IMG/VR virus record: IMGVR_UViG_3300031513_000007
Span: 1-24,578 of that record
DNA from: a virus
DNA length: 24,578 nucleotides
Strand: one strand, 5' to 3'
The notes below the pieces were generated by a model. The model ran no database searches and was not told where the DNA came from. It saw only the letters and a list, made by a program, of their open reading frames with translations. Positions 23,362 to 24,578 of this stretch are shown here, piece after piece. Each line of letters opens with the position of its first letter. The first letter of the stretch is position 1. Position numbers and translations under genes: made by a program.

Positions 23362-24578
23362 ATGCCGATTGCGGCCGGACGGCGACGTTCGCCAGTCTAC
23401 ACAGGTAACGGCGTCACGCGACAGTTCGATGCCCCGTTTCGGGTTTTGTCGACACGCGACGTTCGCGTGTTCGTCAAAGACCTCGAAAACAACGTGCGCG
23501 AGCTGACGTGGGGTGTGGATTACACCGTCAGCATCCCGCAAGCCGATACGTCCGCCATCGTACACCTGAGTAATCCACTGCCTAACGGCCATAAACTCTT
23601 GATCATCGGCGGCGCTCCCTACGAACAACCGACAGCTTTCAGCGATGCTTCGACTATCCGGCCGAGTACGCTGACCCGCGCACTCGACCGGCTGGCTATT
23701 CAGGTCCAACAGCTGGACGACCGCGTGACGGAAGCCGTGGTGCGGCCGCCGTTCGCTGCCGCCGATACCACGCCCCGAGTGCTGCTAGGTGACGGCACCG
23801 CACCACTGGCTAACCACGCGATCCCGCGTACCGGTGGCGGGCAGCTCACGGGGCAGGTCGAGCTGACGGCAGCCCCCACGTCACCGCAGCACCTGGCCAC
23901 GAAAGGCTACGTCGACAGCCAGGACGCACTGTTGGTGCCGCGCACCGGCAACGTGACCGTGACCGGTCAGATCACCATGACTGCGGCACCGACGAACGAT
24001 CAACACCTCGCTACCAAGGGATACGTCGACACGCGCGTACAGCAAGGCGGCAGCGGCGGCGGGCTGCCCGACGCACCGTCGGACGGTGTCGCCTACGTAC
24101 GCCGTAACGCCGGCTGGGTATCGGCCGACGCGCGCTACGTCGGGCTGTTACCGAGCGCCGCGGCGATCCCGGCCGGTACGACCGCCCAGCGCCCTGCGTC
24201 GCCGCCGGCGGGCGCCACGCGGTGGAATACCACGACCGGGCTGTTGGAGGTCTACGGCGGCACGAGCTGGATCGGGATCGGCGCGGGCGGCGAAGATCGA
24301 CTGCGCTGGGCCGATACGGCTGCCGATCTGGGCGGCGGATCCGGGTTCACGTGGCCGGGCCTGTACCGTCGCACGGGGGCAAATTCGTGGGCGTTCGAGC
24401 CGCGGTTGAACCCCGGTTTGGCATACCGGCACCTGCCCGCGCCGAGCGGCGGGGGACCGGCGAATGCCGACCCGTGGTCGCCGGTGCACGTCTTCGGTTC
24501 GGCGGCCCCGCATACGTCCCTGTCCGCGGCCAACCTCAACCTGAATGCCGGCAAAGTCTTGATCACCGTATTCACGGC
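23362..24578 (+). CDS. Tail fibre / tailspike protein (3' partial)
   Basis: Open from the ATG at 23362 to the window end, 405 residues seen. The ribosome site AAGGGGAGG lies at 23347-23355. Residues 1-120 form a T7-fibre-like attachment domain that fixes the fibre to the tail: VYTGNGVTRQFDAPFRVLS, a DVRVFVKD strand, GVDYTVSIP, LPNGHKLLIIGG, and a final helix with ALDRLAIQVQQLDDRV. Next come two copies of a 31-residue unit, each ending HLATKGYVD, a Gly-rich linker, and a GTTAQRPASPPAGATRWNTTTGLLEVYGGTSW segment common in fibres. The receptor-binding end lies beyond the window. The gene follows the giant protein after 62 bases. Whether it is a fibre or an enzymatic spike cannot be told from this part. 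Confidence 0.85.
   Translation, partial: MPIAAGRRRSPVYTGNGVTRQFDAPFRVLSTRDVRVFVKDLENNVRELTWGVDYTVSIPQADTSAIVHLSNPLPNGHKLLIIGGAPYEQPTAFSDASTIRPSTLTRALDRLAIQVQQLDDRVTEAVVRPPFAAADTTPRVLLGDGTAPLANHAIPRTGGGQLTGQVELTAAPTSPQHLATKGYVDSQDALLVPRTGNVTVTGQITMTAAPTNDQHLATKGYVDTRVQQGGSGGGLPDAPSDGVAYVRRNAGWVSADARYVGLLPSAAAIPAGTTAQRPASPPAGATRWNTTTGLLEVYGGTSWIGIGAGGEDRLRWADTAADLGGGSGFTWPGLYRRTGANSWAFEPRLNPGLAYRHLPAPSGGGPANADPWSPVHVFGSAAPHTSLSAANLNLNAGKVLITVFT
23824..24030 (+). repeat. Tandem 31-residue repeat in the tail fibre
   Basis: Unit 1 is 23824-23916 and unit 2 is 23938-24030, with a period of 114 bases. Both start PRTG and end HLATKGYVD; 22 of 31 residues are identical. DNA identity is lower, so the duplication is not recent. 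Confidence 0.85.

Noticed and set aside
23362-24578. Diversity-generating retroelement target, as in BPP-1
   Set aside because: No C-type lectin-like variable end, template repeat or reverse transcriptase in the visible part; the fibre end is outside the window.

Overview
The window is one tightly packed structural (morphogenesis) block of a tailed bacteriophage or prophage. Every gene I accept lies on the + strand. Genes overlap by 1-7 bases or are separated by at most 62 bases. The order is large terminase, a small protein, portal, a Bbp19-like protein, scaffold, major capsid, cement protein, two tail-tube/nozzle proteins, four internal (ejected) virion proteins, then a tail fibre. This order, the epsilon15 gp7-like capsid and the BPP-1 Bbp16/Bbp19-like accessory proteins point to a short-tailed podovirus of the epsilon15/BPP-1 type. 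The tail and core genes follow the T7 scheme (gp11, gp12, gp13, gp14, then two large core proteins). The host is not shown directly. High GC (48 of 60 bases at 14221-14280) and strong GGAGG ribosome sites suggest a GC-rich, probably Gram-negative bacterium.

Head region (1-5690): the terminase is cut at its 5' end by the window edge, but its Walker A is present. The portal is split in two by a frame change near 2637 and seems to lack part of a helix. Scaffold, capsid and cement genes follow, each with a good ribosome site; capsid and cement genes both end in tandem stops.

Tail and ejection region (5713-23299): a gp11-like tail-tube protein and a gp12-like nozzle with a fibronectin-like insertion come first. 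Next are a gp13-like GNAT-fold protein, a gp14-like membrane-active core protein and a 944-residue core protein with an embedded lysozyme-like domain. A 3602-residue polyvalent protein ends the block. It carries a conserved 'LYHWS' domain, a large polyvalent-protein-associated module much enlarged by three insertions, an HEMGH metallopeptidase, long helical stretches and a conserved C-terminal domain with a membrane helix. The enlarged module is clearly poorer in GC than its flanks. It is the most novel object in the window.

Fibre region (23362-end): the first 405 residues of a tail fibre, with a T7-fibre-like N-terminal attachment domain and a duplicated 31-residue unit. The gene runs off the window.

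The genes together package DNA (terminase, portal), build the head (scaffold, capsid, cement), build the tail (tube, nozzle, fibre) and load proteins that should be ejected into the host to breach the wall and act on cell targets. I found no integrase, lysis cassette, replication gene, tRNA, CRISPR, clear promoter or clear terminator. No gene-free stretch exceeds 300 bases. All family assignments are from memory of protein families, without database searches.
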